This document shows positions 31,685 through 39,900 of a DNA stretch of 64,000 nt, piece by piece. Positions within the stretch are counted from its first letter, which is position 1, and each line of letters starts with the position of its first letter. The notes under the pieces were generated by a model, which saw only the letters and a program-made list of their open reading frames with translations, was not told where the DNA came from and ran no database searches. This DNA comes from Limnohabitans sp. Rim8. Lineage in GTDB: Bacteria; Pseudomonadota; Gammaproteobacteria; Burkholderiales; Burkholderiaceae_C. The stretch lies in the NCBI GenBank assembly GCA_945901045.1, contig CAMDKK010000009.1:1-64000 (forward strand). The letters are read 5' to 3'. Position numbers and translations under genes: made by a program.

Positions 31685-32403
31685 GCGCGTTGGCGTGGTG
31701 CCGTGGCTTTTTGGGCCGCGGTGTTTTTGCCAGCGGTCTTGGCGGGTGTTTTACGCGCAGTGGTTTTTTTCGAGGCCCCGGGCGCACCGGCCTTGGACGC
31801 GGTTTTGGCAGAAGCTGCAGAGGCAGCCTTTTTGCTCGCCTTCTTCGGTCCGTTTTTGAGGGCTTGCGCGGCCACATCTTTCAGAGCGGCAGCCGCAATG
31901 TTCTGGAACTGCTCCGTCAACGAGCCCCACCACTGCATGGGGTCCACCGCAGGCTTGGCAGCAGCCTCAGAGGCCGTTGCATCAGCTTTTGCGGCATGCG
32001 CGGCTTCAGTGGGCGCAGGCTCAGGTGTGTGCACTGGCGCAGCAGGCTCGGCAGGGGTGGCCGCCATCGCGTAAGGTACGTTGGCGGTAAAAGCTTTGGC
32101 CAGATCGGCCATGTTCACATTCATGCCCTGCAGCGTTGACAAAGTCATTTTTTGCACTTCCATCGCTTGGATGGTGGCCTTGAGTGCGGTGGCGTTTTGG
32201 TCCAGCCAAAACTGCACGGCCTTGAGTTCTTGAATGCGCTTGTCCAGCTCTTCAATGCTCAAGGTCGGCGCCACCCAACTGCCCATATTGGGCATGGCCG
32301 AAGTCGCACCGGCGTTGGCCTGTTGCGACGACTGCGCGAGGTTCTTCAAGAAGTCAAAACCGGGAACGAATTGGCCGAAACCGAAAGCCGATGTATCGCT
32401 CAT
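31681..32403 (-). CDS. phaM: PhaM-type polyhydroxyalkanoate granule protein
   Basis: PhaM activates PHB synthase and tethers granules to DNA. Residues 50-100 contain the family core SIEELDKRIQELKAVQFWL and the following ATIQAMEVQKMTL helix. The last 60 residues are Lys/Ala/Pro-rich (repeated KKA, KTA, PAKT), histone-H1-like and likely DNA-binding. The central part is Ala/Pro-rich and low complexity. I chose the ATG at 32403 (240 aa). Upstream codons lack similarity. This implies that the organism stores PHA. Confidence 0.85.
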   Translation of the reverse strand: MSDTSAFGFGQFVPGFDFLKNLAQSSQQANAGATSAMPNMGSWVAPTLSIEELDKRIQELKAVQFWLDQNATALKATIQAMEVQKMTLSTLQGMNVNMADLAKAFTANVPYAMAATPAEPAAPVHTPEPAPTEAAHAAKADATASEAAAKPAVDPMQWWGSLTEQFQNIAAAALKDVAAQALKNGPKKASKKAASAASAKTASKAGAPGASKKTTARKTPAKTAGKNTAAQKATAPRQRA

Positions 32404-32490
32404 GATGTGTCCTGTGGCGGTGGGTGAAAGCCAAAGCTTAAACCAATCCGCTGGCCTCAAGATCATTGGCTTTTTTTCTGGCGCAAACTG

Positions 32491-32976
32491 TCAATGCTTG
32501 TGATCGGCATGACCGGGCATTTGCTTGGCGGGAGCGCCTGCTGTCACGGGCACGCTGATTTGCTGTTGGGTCTCCTTGCCTTTCGCGTCTTTGAAAGTCA
32601 AGGTCAGCGCCACGCTGCTGTCTTTCATCAGCGGTGCTTTCAAGTCCATCAGCATCAGGTGGTAACTGCCGGGCTTGAGCTCCACAGACTTGTTGGCCGG
32701 CAAATCCAGCCCTTCCGGCAGCGCACGCATTTTCATCACACCGTTGTCCCTCTTCATTTCCTGGATTTCGGCCACACCCGCCACGGGTGTGACGACAGTA
32801 ATCAAACGGGTCGTTTGAGGCGCTGTGATCTTCATGAAAGCGCCTGTCGCCTTTTGACCCTGCACAGTGGCACGGGCCCAAGCATCCTCTACTTTCACTT
32901 GGGCCCAAGCGGCTCCCGTTGCGATCCATCCTGCCAGCAACCATGCGGCGTGTTTGTTGGGGGTTTTCATCTTCAA
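32491..32976 (-). CDS. periplasmic copper chaperone PCu(A)C
   Basis: PCu(A)C delivers Cu(I) to the CuA site of cytochrome oxidase. The signal peptide ends near AAWAQ (residue 26). The usual copper motif begins with a His in EIHEM. Here the sequence is EIQEM with Gln72 at that place, while Met74, Met81/Met83, His106 and Met108 remain. A His-rich tail (GHADHKH) may compensate. The length is 161 aa. The gene follows the YcnI gene by 25 bp. A second ATG at 32970 is possible. Confidence 0.88.
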   Translation of the reverse strand: MKMKTPNKHAAWLLAGWIATGAAWAQVKVEDAWARATVQGQKATGAFMKITAPQTTRLITVVTPVAGVAEIQEMKRDNGVMKMRALPEGLDLPANKSVELKPGSYHLMLMDLKAPLMKDSSVALTLTFKDAKGKETQQQISVPVTAGAPAKQMPGHADHKH

Positions 32977-33001
32977 TTCCTTGATTCTGGGGTTGTAACG
33001 A

Positions 33002-33544
33002 TCAATGCTGGTGCGCTGCAGCGCCTGCGCTGGGCATGATTTCCAGCAGCGCAGCAGGCGACTTCAAATCAAACAGCTTCTGTCCTGGTTTAGGCACTTC
33101 AGTCCAATCCAAGCGCCCTTGCTCGCACACCTGCTGCACGGGCCAGTACATCATGCCAGCCTGTGCGGGCAGGGTGCCCACAAGAACGAACTCATCGTAA
33201 TGCCCATTGGGCAGCATGTCTTCAGCGGTCTTGGCGGTCCAGCTGATGCGGGTCACGTCTTCGGTGATGGCGCGTCCGTGGCTGGTGTAAGGCTGCGCCA
33301 GCTTCGCACGGGTCACCTCCGTCCGCCAGCCCGACTTGGGCATGGGCTTGGCCCCTTGCACACCGGCAGGGATATCGACCACGATTTGCCGCGTGGGCGA
33401 GGCGCCGCAGCCGTGGCCCACCTTGAACGTGGCCTTGTAGCTTTGCCCTGCGCTGGCCACCTGGTATTCGAGCACGGTGTGGGCCGAGGCCGCCAAGCCC
33501 AAGGCGGCAAGCCAAGCGCACAACAGAGTAGGTAAATGTTTCAT
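33002..33544 (-). CDS. YcnI-like copper-binding protein (DUF1775)
   Basis: A 180-aa exported protein. Predicted cleavage after LAASA leaves His22 as the mature N-terminus, the residue that binds Cu(II) in the YcnI brace. The domain core HGCGASPTRQIVVDIPAGV and a Trp in RISWTAK fit DUF1775. I took ATG 33544 because AAAGG lies 9 nt upstream. An ATG at 33553 has no spacer. It lies with PCu(A)C and a DUF2946 gene, a common copper-acquisition set. Confidence 0.87.
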   Translation of the reverse strand: MKHLPTLLCAWLAALGLAASAHTVLEYQVASAGQSYKATFKVGHGCGASPTRQIVVDIPAGVQGAKPMPKSGWRTEVTRAKLAQPYTSHGRAITEDVTRISWTAKTAEDMLPNGHYDEFVLVGTLPAQAGMMYWPVQQVCEQGRLDWTEVPKPGQKLFDLKSPAALLEIMPSAGAAAHQH

Positions 33545-33556
33545 GGTCTGCATCCT

Positions 33557-33631
33557 TTAAAAGTGGGCCTTCAGTTCAGCCGTGTGGCTGCGCTGTGGGT
33601 AGGAGTGGAAGTTGCTGAACTTGTCGTTCTT
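33557..33631 (-). pseudogene. C-terminal remnant of a TonB-dependent receptor
   Basis: The last 24 codons before the YcnI gene read NDKFSNFHSYPQRSHTAELK and end in AHF-stop. This looks like the final beta-strands of an outer-membrane receptor, where YPxRxRT and a terminal aromatic residue are usual. The upstream 1.9 kb expected for a receptor is missing. The DUF2946 gene ends 68 bp before it. Receptors often sit between DUF2946 and YcnI genes. The fragment is short, so confidence is moderate. Confidence 0.5.
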
Positions 33632-33698
33632 CGGGCATGAACATGCCCAAAGAAAAGCGGCAAAGCGGCATCCACCGCGGCGGCGACAAGGAGAAGGT

Positions 33699-34058
33699 TC
33701 AGGAAAGTGCAGGCGGGCCGCGAGGCGGCAGGGGAGCGCCGGTCAGCCAAGCAATGCGGGCTGACGGAATGGAGCGAAGGGCATAGGCCAGTGCGTTGGT
33801 GGCGTCCAAGTGATGGGTGGCCGATGGCGTCGGCAACGTCACCTGGACGCACAAGGGGCAATCTGGGCTGTTGACAGCTTGGGCGGTGTCTCCCAAGCCA
33901 TCGTCTGTGTCCACCATTTTCAGACCACCCATGACCGAGCAGACCATTTGGATGCCTTGTGGATTCACCAAGGGCGAAGCCACCGAAACACCGACGAACA
34001 GCACAAACCACACCAGCACGAAGCGGGCGAGGAGATGGGCGTTGCGCAGGGATTGCAT
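33699..34058 (-). CDS. DUF2946-like small secreted protein
   Basis: A 119-aa protein with an N-terminal hydrophobic segment (FVLVWFVLFVGVSVASP, residues 12-28) and a CPLC motif in its middle, as in DUF2946 proteins found beside copper-uptake genes. The function is unknown. The ATG at 34058 has GGAGG 11 nt upstream. An in-frame GTG at 34076 is an alternative. It heads the minus-strand run DUF2946, receptor remnant, YcnI, PCu(A)C. Confidence 0.6.
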   Translation of the reverse strand: MQSLRNAHLLARFVLVWFVLFVGVSVASPLVNPQGIQMVCSVMGGLKMVDTDDGLGDTAQAVNSPDCPLCVQVTLPTPSATHHLDATNALAYALRSIPSARIAWLTGAPLPPRGPPALS

Positions 34059-34191
34059 GGTTTGATTATCCTCCACGACTCACCCGCCGGTTGAGGACCT
34101 TGAAAGAAGACGTCATATGGGTGACCTGGATTCCGCAGGTTTTCCAGTAATCTGGGTGTCTCGTGTCCAACCCACAGTTACAGGAACCCCC

Positions 34192-34842
34192 ATGCTCAAA
34201 CTCTGCGGCTTTGCAGCCAGCAACTACCACAACAAAGTCAAATTCGCCCTGCTCGAAAAAGGCGTGCCTTTTGAAGAAGAAATCGCCTGGGTAGGCGAGA
34301 CCGACCCTGCGGCCAGCCCCTTAGGCAAAGTGCCGTATTTGAAAACCGAAAACGGCGTCATGTGCGAGTCGGCCGTAATGCTCGAATACATCGAACAGCG
34401 CTACCCACAAAACCCACTGCTGCCGGCAGACCCTTTTGCCGCGAGCAAAGTTCGCGAGCTGGCCTTGTTTCTGGACTTGCACCTGGAGTTGGTGGCCCGC
34501 AACCTTTACCCTGAAGCTTTTTTTGGCGGCAAGGTGAGCGACTCGGTGAAAGAAAAAGTCGGCGCCCAATTAGAGAAAAACGTCGCCGCCTTTGCCAAGC
34601 TGGTCAAGTTTGCGCCCTTCGTGGCGGGTGATACCCTCACCTTGGCCGACTGCGCTGCTGTGACGCATTTGCCCTTGGTCTCGAGTGCTACCAAAATCAT
34701 TTATGGCAAAGATGTAATGGCCGACTTGCCTGCCCGCGAGTACCTGAAGATGATGGGCGAGCGCCCACACATGCAAACCATCAGCGCCGACCGCAAGGCC
34801 AATCTGGCGTTGATGATGGCCCGCAGCAAAGCAAAATCCTGA
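34192..34842 (+). CDS. glutathione S-transferase
   Basis: A 216-aa GST with a thioredoxin-like N-terminal domain. It starts MLKLCGFAASNYHNKVK with Ser/Asn near the glutathione thiol, has the cis-Pro motif GKVPYL and the glutathione contact ESAVMLEYI. The helical C-terminal domain contains the N-capping box DTLTLADCAAVTHL. The substrate is unknown. The neighbouring VOC and FAH-family genes suggest, but do not show, a role in aromatic ring-cleavage product turnover. The start at 34192 avoids a long non-homologous extension. Confidence 0.88.
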   Translation: MLKLCGFAASNYHNKVKFALLEKGVPFEEEIAWVGETDPAASPLGKVPYLKTENGVMCESAVMLEYIEQRYPQNPLLPADPFAASKVRELALFLDLHLELVARNLYPEAFFGGKVSDSVKEKVGAQLEKNVAAFAKLVKFAPFVAGDTLTLADCAAVTHLPLVSSATKIIYGKDVMADLPAREYLKMMGERPHMQTISADRKANLALMMARSKAKS

Positions 34843-34954
34843 TCAAACGCGCAGTTGCGCAGTTGCGCAGCGAGCGCGAAGACCGCTTTGCCATGAACGA
34901 ACACTTGAGTCACGCGCCTCATGGCTCTGCGCCAGCGACTGCTATGCTCGGCGC

Positions 34955-35368
34955 ATGAAAAGCCTGTTCCACTTTGCCTTCAACGTCACCGACTTGGACC
35001 AAGCCCGCCGCTTTTACGGCGACGTGCTCGGCTGCCAAGAAGGCCGCAGTACCGACACCTGGGTTGACTATGATTTTGGGGGTCATCAGATTTCTATGCA
35101 CCTGGGTACCCCCTTTGCAACCGCTGCCACCGGCCATGTGGGAGCGCATGTGGTGCCGATGCCGCATTTCGGCCTGGTCCTGCAAAGCGCCGACTGGCAA
35201 GCCTTGGCTGCGCGATTGAAACAAGCCCATACCGCCTTTGTGATCGAACCGCAACTGCGTTTTCCAGGCCAGCCCGGCGAGCAATGGACCATGTTCTTTC
35301 TTGACCCTTTTGGCAACCCGATCGAAGTCAAGGGCTTTGACTCACTGGACACCGTCTACGCCAGTTGA
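34955..35368 (+). CDS. VOC-family (glyoxalase/extradiol-like) protein
   Basis: A 137-aa protein with two beta-alpha-beta-beta-beta modules: FHFAFNVTDLDQARRFYGDVLG at the start and MFFLDPFGNPIEVKGF at the end. Metal ligands are probably His5, His102-region residues and the final Glu. The exact reaction cannot be told (lyase, dioxygenase or resistance protein). It is convergent with the FAH-family gene across 9 bp. Confidence 0.85.
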   Translation: MKSLFHFAFNVTDLDQARRFYGDVLGCQEGRSTDTWVDYDFGGHQISMHLGTPFATAATGHVGAHVVPMPHFGLVLQSADWQALAARLKQAHTAFVIEPQLRFPGQPGEQWTMFFLDPFGNPIEVKGFDSLDTVYAS

Positions 35369-35377
35369 ACCTCTGGT

Positions 35378-36385
35378 TCAGGCCAGTGGCACCACCTGTT
35401 GCTCAATCGCCCCAAACACGCTCTCGCCATTGAGCCCTTTCATCTCAATTCGGATGGTGTCGCCAAATTGCATGTATTCGGTGCGGGGTTGTCCGTCCAA
35501 AATGGTTTCGATGGCGCGTTTTTCAGCAATGCAGCTGTAGCCCTTGGGCCAGTCTTTTTGGCCGTTGACTTCCACGCCCTGGTTGCTCACAGTGCCGCTG
35601 CCCACGATGGTGCCCGCCCGCACATTGCGGGTTTTGCACATGTGCGCAATCAGTTGGCCAAAGTGAAACGTCATTTCCGGCCCGGCTTCGCACAGACCGA
35701 CTTTGCGGCCGTTCCAAGTCGATTGCATGGTCAGGTGCAGGCGGCCTTTGTCCCAGGCGTCACCCAATTCGTTGAGCGTCACCGCCACGGGGCTGAAGGC
35801 GGTGGCCGGTTTGCTCTGAAAAAATCCAAAGCCTTTGGTCAGCTCGGCATGCACCAGGTTACGCAGACTCACGTCGTTGGCGATCATCACCAAGCGAATG
35901 CCTTCCAAAGCCTCGTCCGGCGTGGCGGCCATGGGCACGTCGGCGGTGATGACGGCCAGCTCGGCTTCAAAATCAATGCCAAAAGCCGCGTCGCGGCACA
36001 CCACCGGATCGCAGGGCCCCAGAAAGTCGTCACTGCCGCCTTGGTAGATCAAGGGGTCTTGGTCAAAATTGGCCGGCACTTCGACCTTGCGCGCTTCGAG
36101 CACCAAGGCCACATGGTTCAGGTAAGCCGAACCATCGGCCCACTGGTAGGCGCGGGGGAGCGGCGCCATGCATTGCTGCGGATTGAACGGGAACGCGTGG
36201 CGGGCTTTGCCACTGTTGAGGGTGTGGAACAGGTCTTCGAGTTGCGGCGACATGAAATTCCAGTCGTCCAGCAGCTGCTGCATCCGGGTGGCGATGCCCG
36301 TCGCATAATGGGCGGTGGTCAAATCGCGAGAGACAACGACCAGCTGTCCGTCGCGCGACCCGTCTTTGTAGGTGGCTAATTTCAT
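35378..36385 (-). CDS. fumarylacetoacetate hydrolase family protein
   Basis: A 335-aa protein with the FAH fold. The acidic metal-binding set appears in FGIDFEAELAVITADVP, and a later segment GTIVGSGTVSNQG matches the family. It is the shorter bacterial two-domain form, distinct from the 441-aa FahA at 47120. It may hydrolyse fumarylpyruvate or a similar beta-diketone. An IclR regulator is divergent from it with a palindrome between them, so it is probably under that regulator. Confidence 0.85.
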   Translation of the reverse strand: MKLATYKDGSRDGQLVVVSRDLTTAHYATGIATRMQQLLDDWNFMSPQLEDLFHTLNSGKARHAFPFNPQQCMAPLPRAYQWADGSAYLNHVALVLEARKVEVPANFDQDPLIYQGGSDDFLGPCDPVVCRDAAFGIDFEAELAVITADVPMAATPDEALEGIRLVMIANDVSLRNLVHAELTKGFGFFQSKPATAFSPVAVTLNELGDAWDKGRLHLTMQSTWNGRKVGLCEAGPEMTFHFGQLIAHMCKTRNVRAGTIVGSGTVSNQGVEVNGQKDWPKGYSCIAEKRAIETILDGQPRTEYMQFGDTIRIEMKGLNGESVFGAIEQQVVPLA

Positions 36386-36432
36386 GGGCTTATTCTCGCT
36401 GGACTGGGCTATCCGCTACAGTGGGGCTGCAT

Positions 36433-36445
36433 TGCGTATTACGCA
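36433..36445. promoter_or_regulatory. candidate IclR operator
   Basis: TGCGTATTACGCA, two perfect 6-bp arms around one base, lies in the 102-bp gap between the divergent FAH-family and IclR genes. Size and place fit an IclR-type operator. Confidence 0.5.
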
Positions 36446-36487
36446 TTGTTGAATTCATTTTACTAAACGAAACAAATTTTAGCCGAT

Positions 36488-37309
36488 ATGGACGAGACCC
36501 CCAGCCCCCTCACTGACAAGGAAAGAGCAGGCATACAGTCGGTTGAAGTGGGCTTTGCCTTGCTTGATGTTTTGGCACATGCGCCTGCGCCCTTGATGTT
36601 GCGCGACCTGGCCGCTTCGGCCAAGATGAGCGCTGCCAAAGCCCATCGCTACTTGGTGAGTTTTCAGCGCTTGGGTTTGGTGGTGCAAGACACCGCCAAC
36701 ACGCGCTACGAATTAGGGCCCGCCACCTTGCGCTTAGGATTGTCCACCTTGTCACGTTTAGATGCCGTCAAAATGGCCCGCGAGCGTTTGCCGGCCTTGA
36801 TGGAAGAGGTCGGCCATACCTTGGCGCTGGCGGTGTGGGGCAACCGTGGCCCCACCATCGTGCATTGGCAAGAATCCCCCTTGGCGGTGTCGGTCAATTT
36901 GCGCTTGGGTGATGTGATGCCCTTGCTGAGCTCGGCCACGGGCCGTTGCTTCACGGCCTTTTTAGCACCCGTTGGGCAACTGGACAAATTGACTCCTTTG
37001 CTCAAAGATGAATTGGCCTTGGCCCATAAATTAGGCCGCACCGATGTACCGGCCTCGTTGGCAGATGTTCACAGCTTGCAAACCGAAACGCGCCAACAAG
37101 GCTTGGGGCGGGTCAAAAACGTGTTGCTGCCGGGTATTTCTGGCCTGTGTGCGCCGGTTTTTGATGCCGATCAGCATTTGGCCTTGGGCGTGGTGGCCTT
37201 GGGTTCTTCGGCCAGTTTCGATACTGCGCTGGACGGGCCCTTGGCGCAAGCGCTGCTGCGCATGACGCGCCAGTTGTCGCAGGACCTGGGCCACTCTCTC
37301 TGCGCTTAA
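36488..37309 (+). CDS. IclR-family transcriptional regulator
   Basis: A 273-aa regulator. The winged HTH covers residues 15-75 (LRDLAASAKMSAAKAHRYLVSF). The C-terminal GAF-like effector domain has SSATGRCFTAFL and the closing LGVVALGSSASFD. IclR proteins often control aromatic-acid catabolism. The divergent FAH-family gene is the likely target. A DUF3108 gene begins 5 bp after the stop, but its role looks unrelated. Confidence 0.9.
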   Translation: MDETPSPLTDKERAGIQSVEVGFALLDVLAHAPAPLMLRDLAASAKMSAAKAHRYLVSFQRLGLVVQDTANTRYELGPATLRLGLSTLSRLDAVKMARERLPALMEEVGHTLALAVWGNRGPTIVHWQESPLAVSVNLRLGDVMPLLSSATGRCFTAFLAPVGQLDKLTPLLKDELALAHKLGRTDVPASLADVHSLQTETRQQGLGRVKNVLLPGISGLCAPVFDADQHLALGVVALGSSASFDTALDGPLAQALLRMTRQLSQDLGHSLCA

Positions 37310-37314
37310 AAGCC

Positions 37315-38442
37315 ATGACTTTGAGCGCATCCATGCCTTCTGGGCCTTCTCGCAAAACATTGCTGCTGACCATCGGTTTGGTCTTGCTGGTGCATCTCAG
37401 TTTGCTGCTGGGGGGCCCCGAGGCACTGCAGTTGTCGCTGCGCGCCGAGCCGGCCAAGACTTTGCCTTTTCAGACCCGCATGATGCAAGCCCAAGCCCCA
37501 AATCCTGTGGCGCTCAAGCCGTCTGTTGCCGCCAAACCACGACGCTCGGTAACTGCCCCATCGTCTTTACCTTCTCCTTCTCCTGCATCCACCACCGAAC
37601 CCCTGGAGCCGCAATTCACGGCGCCCACCGACACGCTCACCACCGCGCCAACCGAAACCGCGACCACGCCGGCTTCAACCGACACGCCAACCCCAGCGCA
37701 AGCCGAAGTTGCGACCCCGGCCGTTGAGCCATTGCAGCCGATCACACCACCGCCTGTGCCTTTGGCGGTAGGCGCATTGCCACCTTCTACGTTGCTCCAA
37801 TACAACCTGATTGGACAAGATCGCGGACTCACTTATTACGCCAATGGCGAGTTGCGCTGGCAACACAACCCGACAGACTATGAAGCCAGCCTGACCATCA
37901 AAGCGTTTTTGCTGGGCTCGCGCGTTTACAGCAGTGTCGGTAGCGTGGGTGCCAATGGTCTCATCCCCACGCGGTACGCCGACAAGTGGCGGGGCGAGAG
38001 GGCCACCCACTTTGATGCAGAAAACAAACGCATCGTCTTCAGCAACAACAAACCCTCGGCTGAGCTGCTGCTGGGCGCGCAAGACCAGGTCAGCCTGTTT
38101 GTGCAATTGGCCGCGGCCATGACAGGCGACCCCGAGCGTTACAAACCGGACACCAGCGTGAGCATCCAGACGGCAACAGTGAACGAGGCGGTGCCATGGA
38201 CCTTGACGATGCAAGCCGAAGAAACGCTTCAAATTGATGAAAAACCTGTCCCCACCTCTAAATGGGTCTGCCTGCCGCGCGGCAAATACGACACCAAAGT
38301 GGAGTTGTGGCTGTCACGCCACCACGCTTGGATGCCGGTGCGCATCCGCATTACCCAAGTCAGCGGCAGCTTCATCGACATGAGCTTGGACAAGCTGCAA
38401 CCCCTAGCGCCTTTGCCCGCCAAACGCACGGAGAACAATTAA
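37315..38442 (+). CDS. DUF3108 domain protein
   Basis: A 375-aa envelope protein. One N-terminal hydrophobic segment (LLLTIGLVLLVHLSLLL, about residues 15-31) is followed by a Pro/Thr/Ala-rich linker (about residues 60-150) and a C-terminal DUF3108 beta-rich domain beginning at LLQYNLIGQDRGLTYYANGEL. The linker could span the periplasm in the manner of TonB-like proteins. The function is unknown. It is 5 bp behind the IclR gene. Confidence 0.8.
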   Translation: MTLSASMPSGPSRKTLLLTIGLVLLVHLSLLLGGPEALQLSLRAEPAKTLPFQTRMMQAQAPNPVALKPSVAAKPRRSVTAPSSLPSPSPASTTEPLEPQFTAPTDTLTTAPTETATTPASTDTPTPAQAEVATPAVEPLQPITPPPVPLAVGALPPSTLLQYNLIGQDRGLTYYANGELRWQHNPTDYEASLTIKAFLLGSRVYSSVGSVGANGLIPTRYADKWRGERATHFDAENKRIVFSNNKPSAELLLGAQDQVSLFVQLAAAMTGDPERYKPDTSVSIQTATVNEAVPWTLTMQAEETLQIDEKPVPTSKWVCLPRGKYDTKVELWLSRHHAWMPVRIRITQVSGSFIDMSLDKLQPLAPLPAKRTENN

Positions 38443-38512
38443 AAACCCTGTTCTCTTGCAATTTTCTTTATCGGACGCAACTGCAAGCCCCTAGTTGAGT
38501 GAGAATGACACC

Positions 38513-38791
38513 ATGAACCTGCTTTACGAATCTGATTCTTTTTCCGTGATGCACATGCTGGCCAATCCAGACAATGAGGCCGCGACTGTCAAAGGTCCTG
38601 TGCTGGAACGCCATGGTTTTGAGATCGTGGACAAACGCTCTGGCAAAGAGGTTTACCTCGATGGCTCATGGGCAGAGATGTTCCAACAGCACATTCATGC
38701 TTGGCAACTGCAAACACCCACCCAAGAAGAGGTAGAAGACACCTTGGAAAGCTACGCGGGTTTGGCGCAGCAACCGGTGCTGGTGCACTGA
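38513..38791 (+). CDS. DUF3567 protein
   Basis: A 92-aa protein, MNLLYESDSFSVMHML at the start and HGFEIVDKRSGKEVYLDGSW in the middle. The latter is the signature of DUF3567, which as far as I know is restricted to betaproteobacteria. No function is known. The ATG at 38513 matches the family start. It is convergent with the AbrB-family gene, with 4 bp between the stops. Confidence 0.85.
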   Translation: MNLLYESDSFSVMHMLANPDNEAATVKGPVLERHGFEIVDKRSGKEVYLDGSWAEMFQQHIHAWQLQTPTQEEVEDTLESYAGLAQQPVLVH

Positions 38792-38795
38792 GCTT

Positions 38796-39884
38796 TCAGG
38801 GCGAGGCGGCCGGGGCTTGAAACCATTTGTACATGGGCGCAACAAGCAGCAAGACAGCCACCAAACGACAGACTTGAAACGCCGTTACCACCGGCACACC
38901 CAGCTCCAATACTTTGGCGGTGATCGCCATCTCGGCAATGCCACCTGGCGCAGTGCCCAAGATCAAGGTAGCGGGGTTCAGCCCCGTAGCCCAAGCCATG
39001 GCCCAGCCCATAGCGGCCGAAGCGAACATCATCACCAATGTGCCCAACATGACCGAGACCATCCACCGTGGAGCGGTGTGAACGAACTTTTTTTCGAATC
39101 GCACACCCAGACTGACACCAATCACCAACTGCGCCGCGTTGGACAGTTCGGTGGGCACAGCGGACCAATGCTGACCTGAAAGAGTCAACGCAATGGAAGC
39201 CAACATAGCGCCTATGAACCACGGGTTGGCCCGCTTGAATCGGGTCATGAGCCATGCCCCCGCCCCCGATGCCAACGCCAAGTAAAGCAGACCGGGCCAT
39301 TGCGCCACGCGGGGTCCAGGCAGGAGCATGGTATCTACATGCAAATCCCAGTGCAGCTGAAACCAAGTCATGCCAAAGGGCAACAACACAACCACCAGCA
39401 GCAAACGCAAACTGTGTGCGGCTGCCACCAAGTCGGTCCGAGCACCTGCACGCTCCGCGAGCAAGGTCATTTCAGCAGCGCCGCCAATGGCGCCCGAAAA
39501 ATAACTCGTCGCCCGTGCTTCTTGTGCGCAATGGGCGGACTCCCCTTGGGTCAACAAGCTGGCATGTTGCCGGTGCAGCCAAGCTCCAAAAAGAAAGCCC
39601 AAGGCCAAGGCCCAAACGATGCCCACACCAATGGCCCACCACAAGCTCACCACCAAGGCACCCACCTGCGGTGTGAAGTACAAACCCAGCGTGGTGCCAA
39701 TGATCCACTGCCCCCCGTTGCGCAAACTGTTCGCGCTGCGAGTGGGCAGGCCGGACAAAGAGCCCGCCGCAGTCACCAACAAGGGGCCGAGCATCCAGGG
39801 AATGGGCGTGTGCATCCACTGGCACAGCAGTGCCGCGCACAGGGCAAAAAACAAAGTGACTGCGATTTGCAGCAGCTTGCGCAA
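38796..39884 (-). CDS. AbrB-family (AIT) membrane transporter
   Basis: A 362-aa protein with about ten hydrophobic helices in two related halves, each with the AbrB-duplication pattern (PIPWMLGPLLVTA and NPWFIGAMLASIAL). Sequences like this are often labelled ammonia monooxygenase, which is misleading. Transport substrate is unknown. No ATG is available: TTG at 39884 (or CTG 39890) lies after GAGG and beyond the aminotransferase stop. The gene follows that aminotransferase by 16 bp, so the two are cotranscribed. Confidence 0.8.
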   Translation of the reverse strand: MRKLLQIAVTLFFALCAALLCQWMHTPIPWMLGPLLVTAAGSLSGLPTRSANSLRNGGQWIIGTTLGLYFTPQVGALVVSLWWAIGVGIVWALALGFLFGAWLHRQHASLLTQGESAHCAQEARATSYFSGAIGGAAEMTLLAERAGARTDLVAAAHSLRLLLVVVLLPFGMTWFQLHWDLHVDTMLLPGPRVAQWPGLLYLALASGAGAWLMTRFKRANPWFIGAMLASIALTLSGQHWSAVPTELSNAAQLVIGVSLGVRFEKKFVHTAPRWMVSVMLGTLVMMFASAAMGWAMAWATGLNPATLILGTAPGGIAEMAITAKVLELGVPVVTAFQVCRLVAVLLLVAPMYKWFQAPAASP

Positions 39885-39900
39885 GGTCAGGCCAGACCTC

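Noticed and set aside
33571..34011. 146-codon minus-strand frame over the DUF2946 gene and receptor tail
   Set aside because: It is out of frame with both recognisable sequences. The small hydrophobic part is mentioned only as a possible old signal peptide.
34843..34954. Minus-strand peptide RRVTQVFVHGKAV, like the end of an amidohydrolase
   Set aside because: Only about 13 residues look similar. That is too little to support a gene remnant.
35399..36379. 326-codon plus-strand frame opposite the FAH-family gene
   Set aside because: Antisense shadow with Ala/His-rich composition and no recognisable motif.
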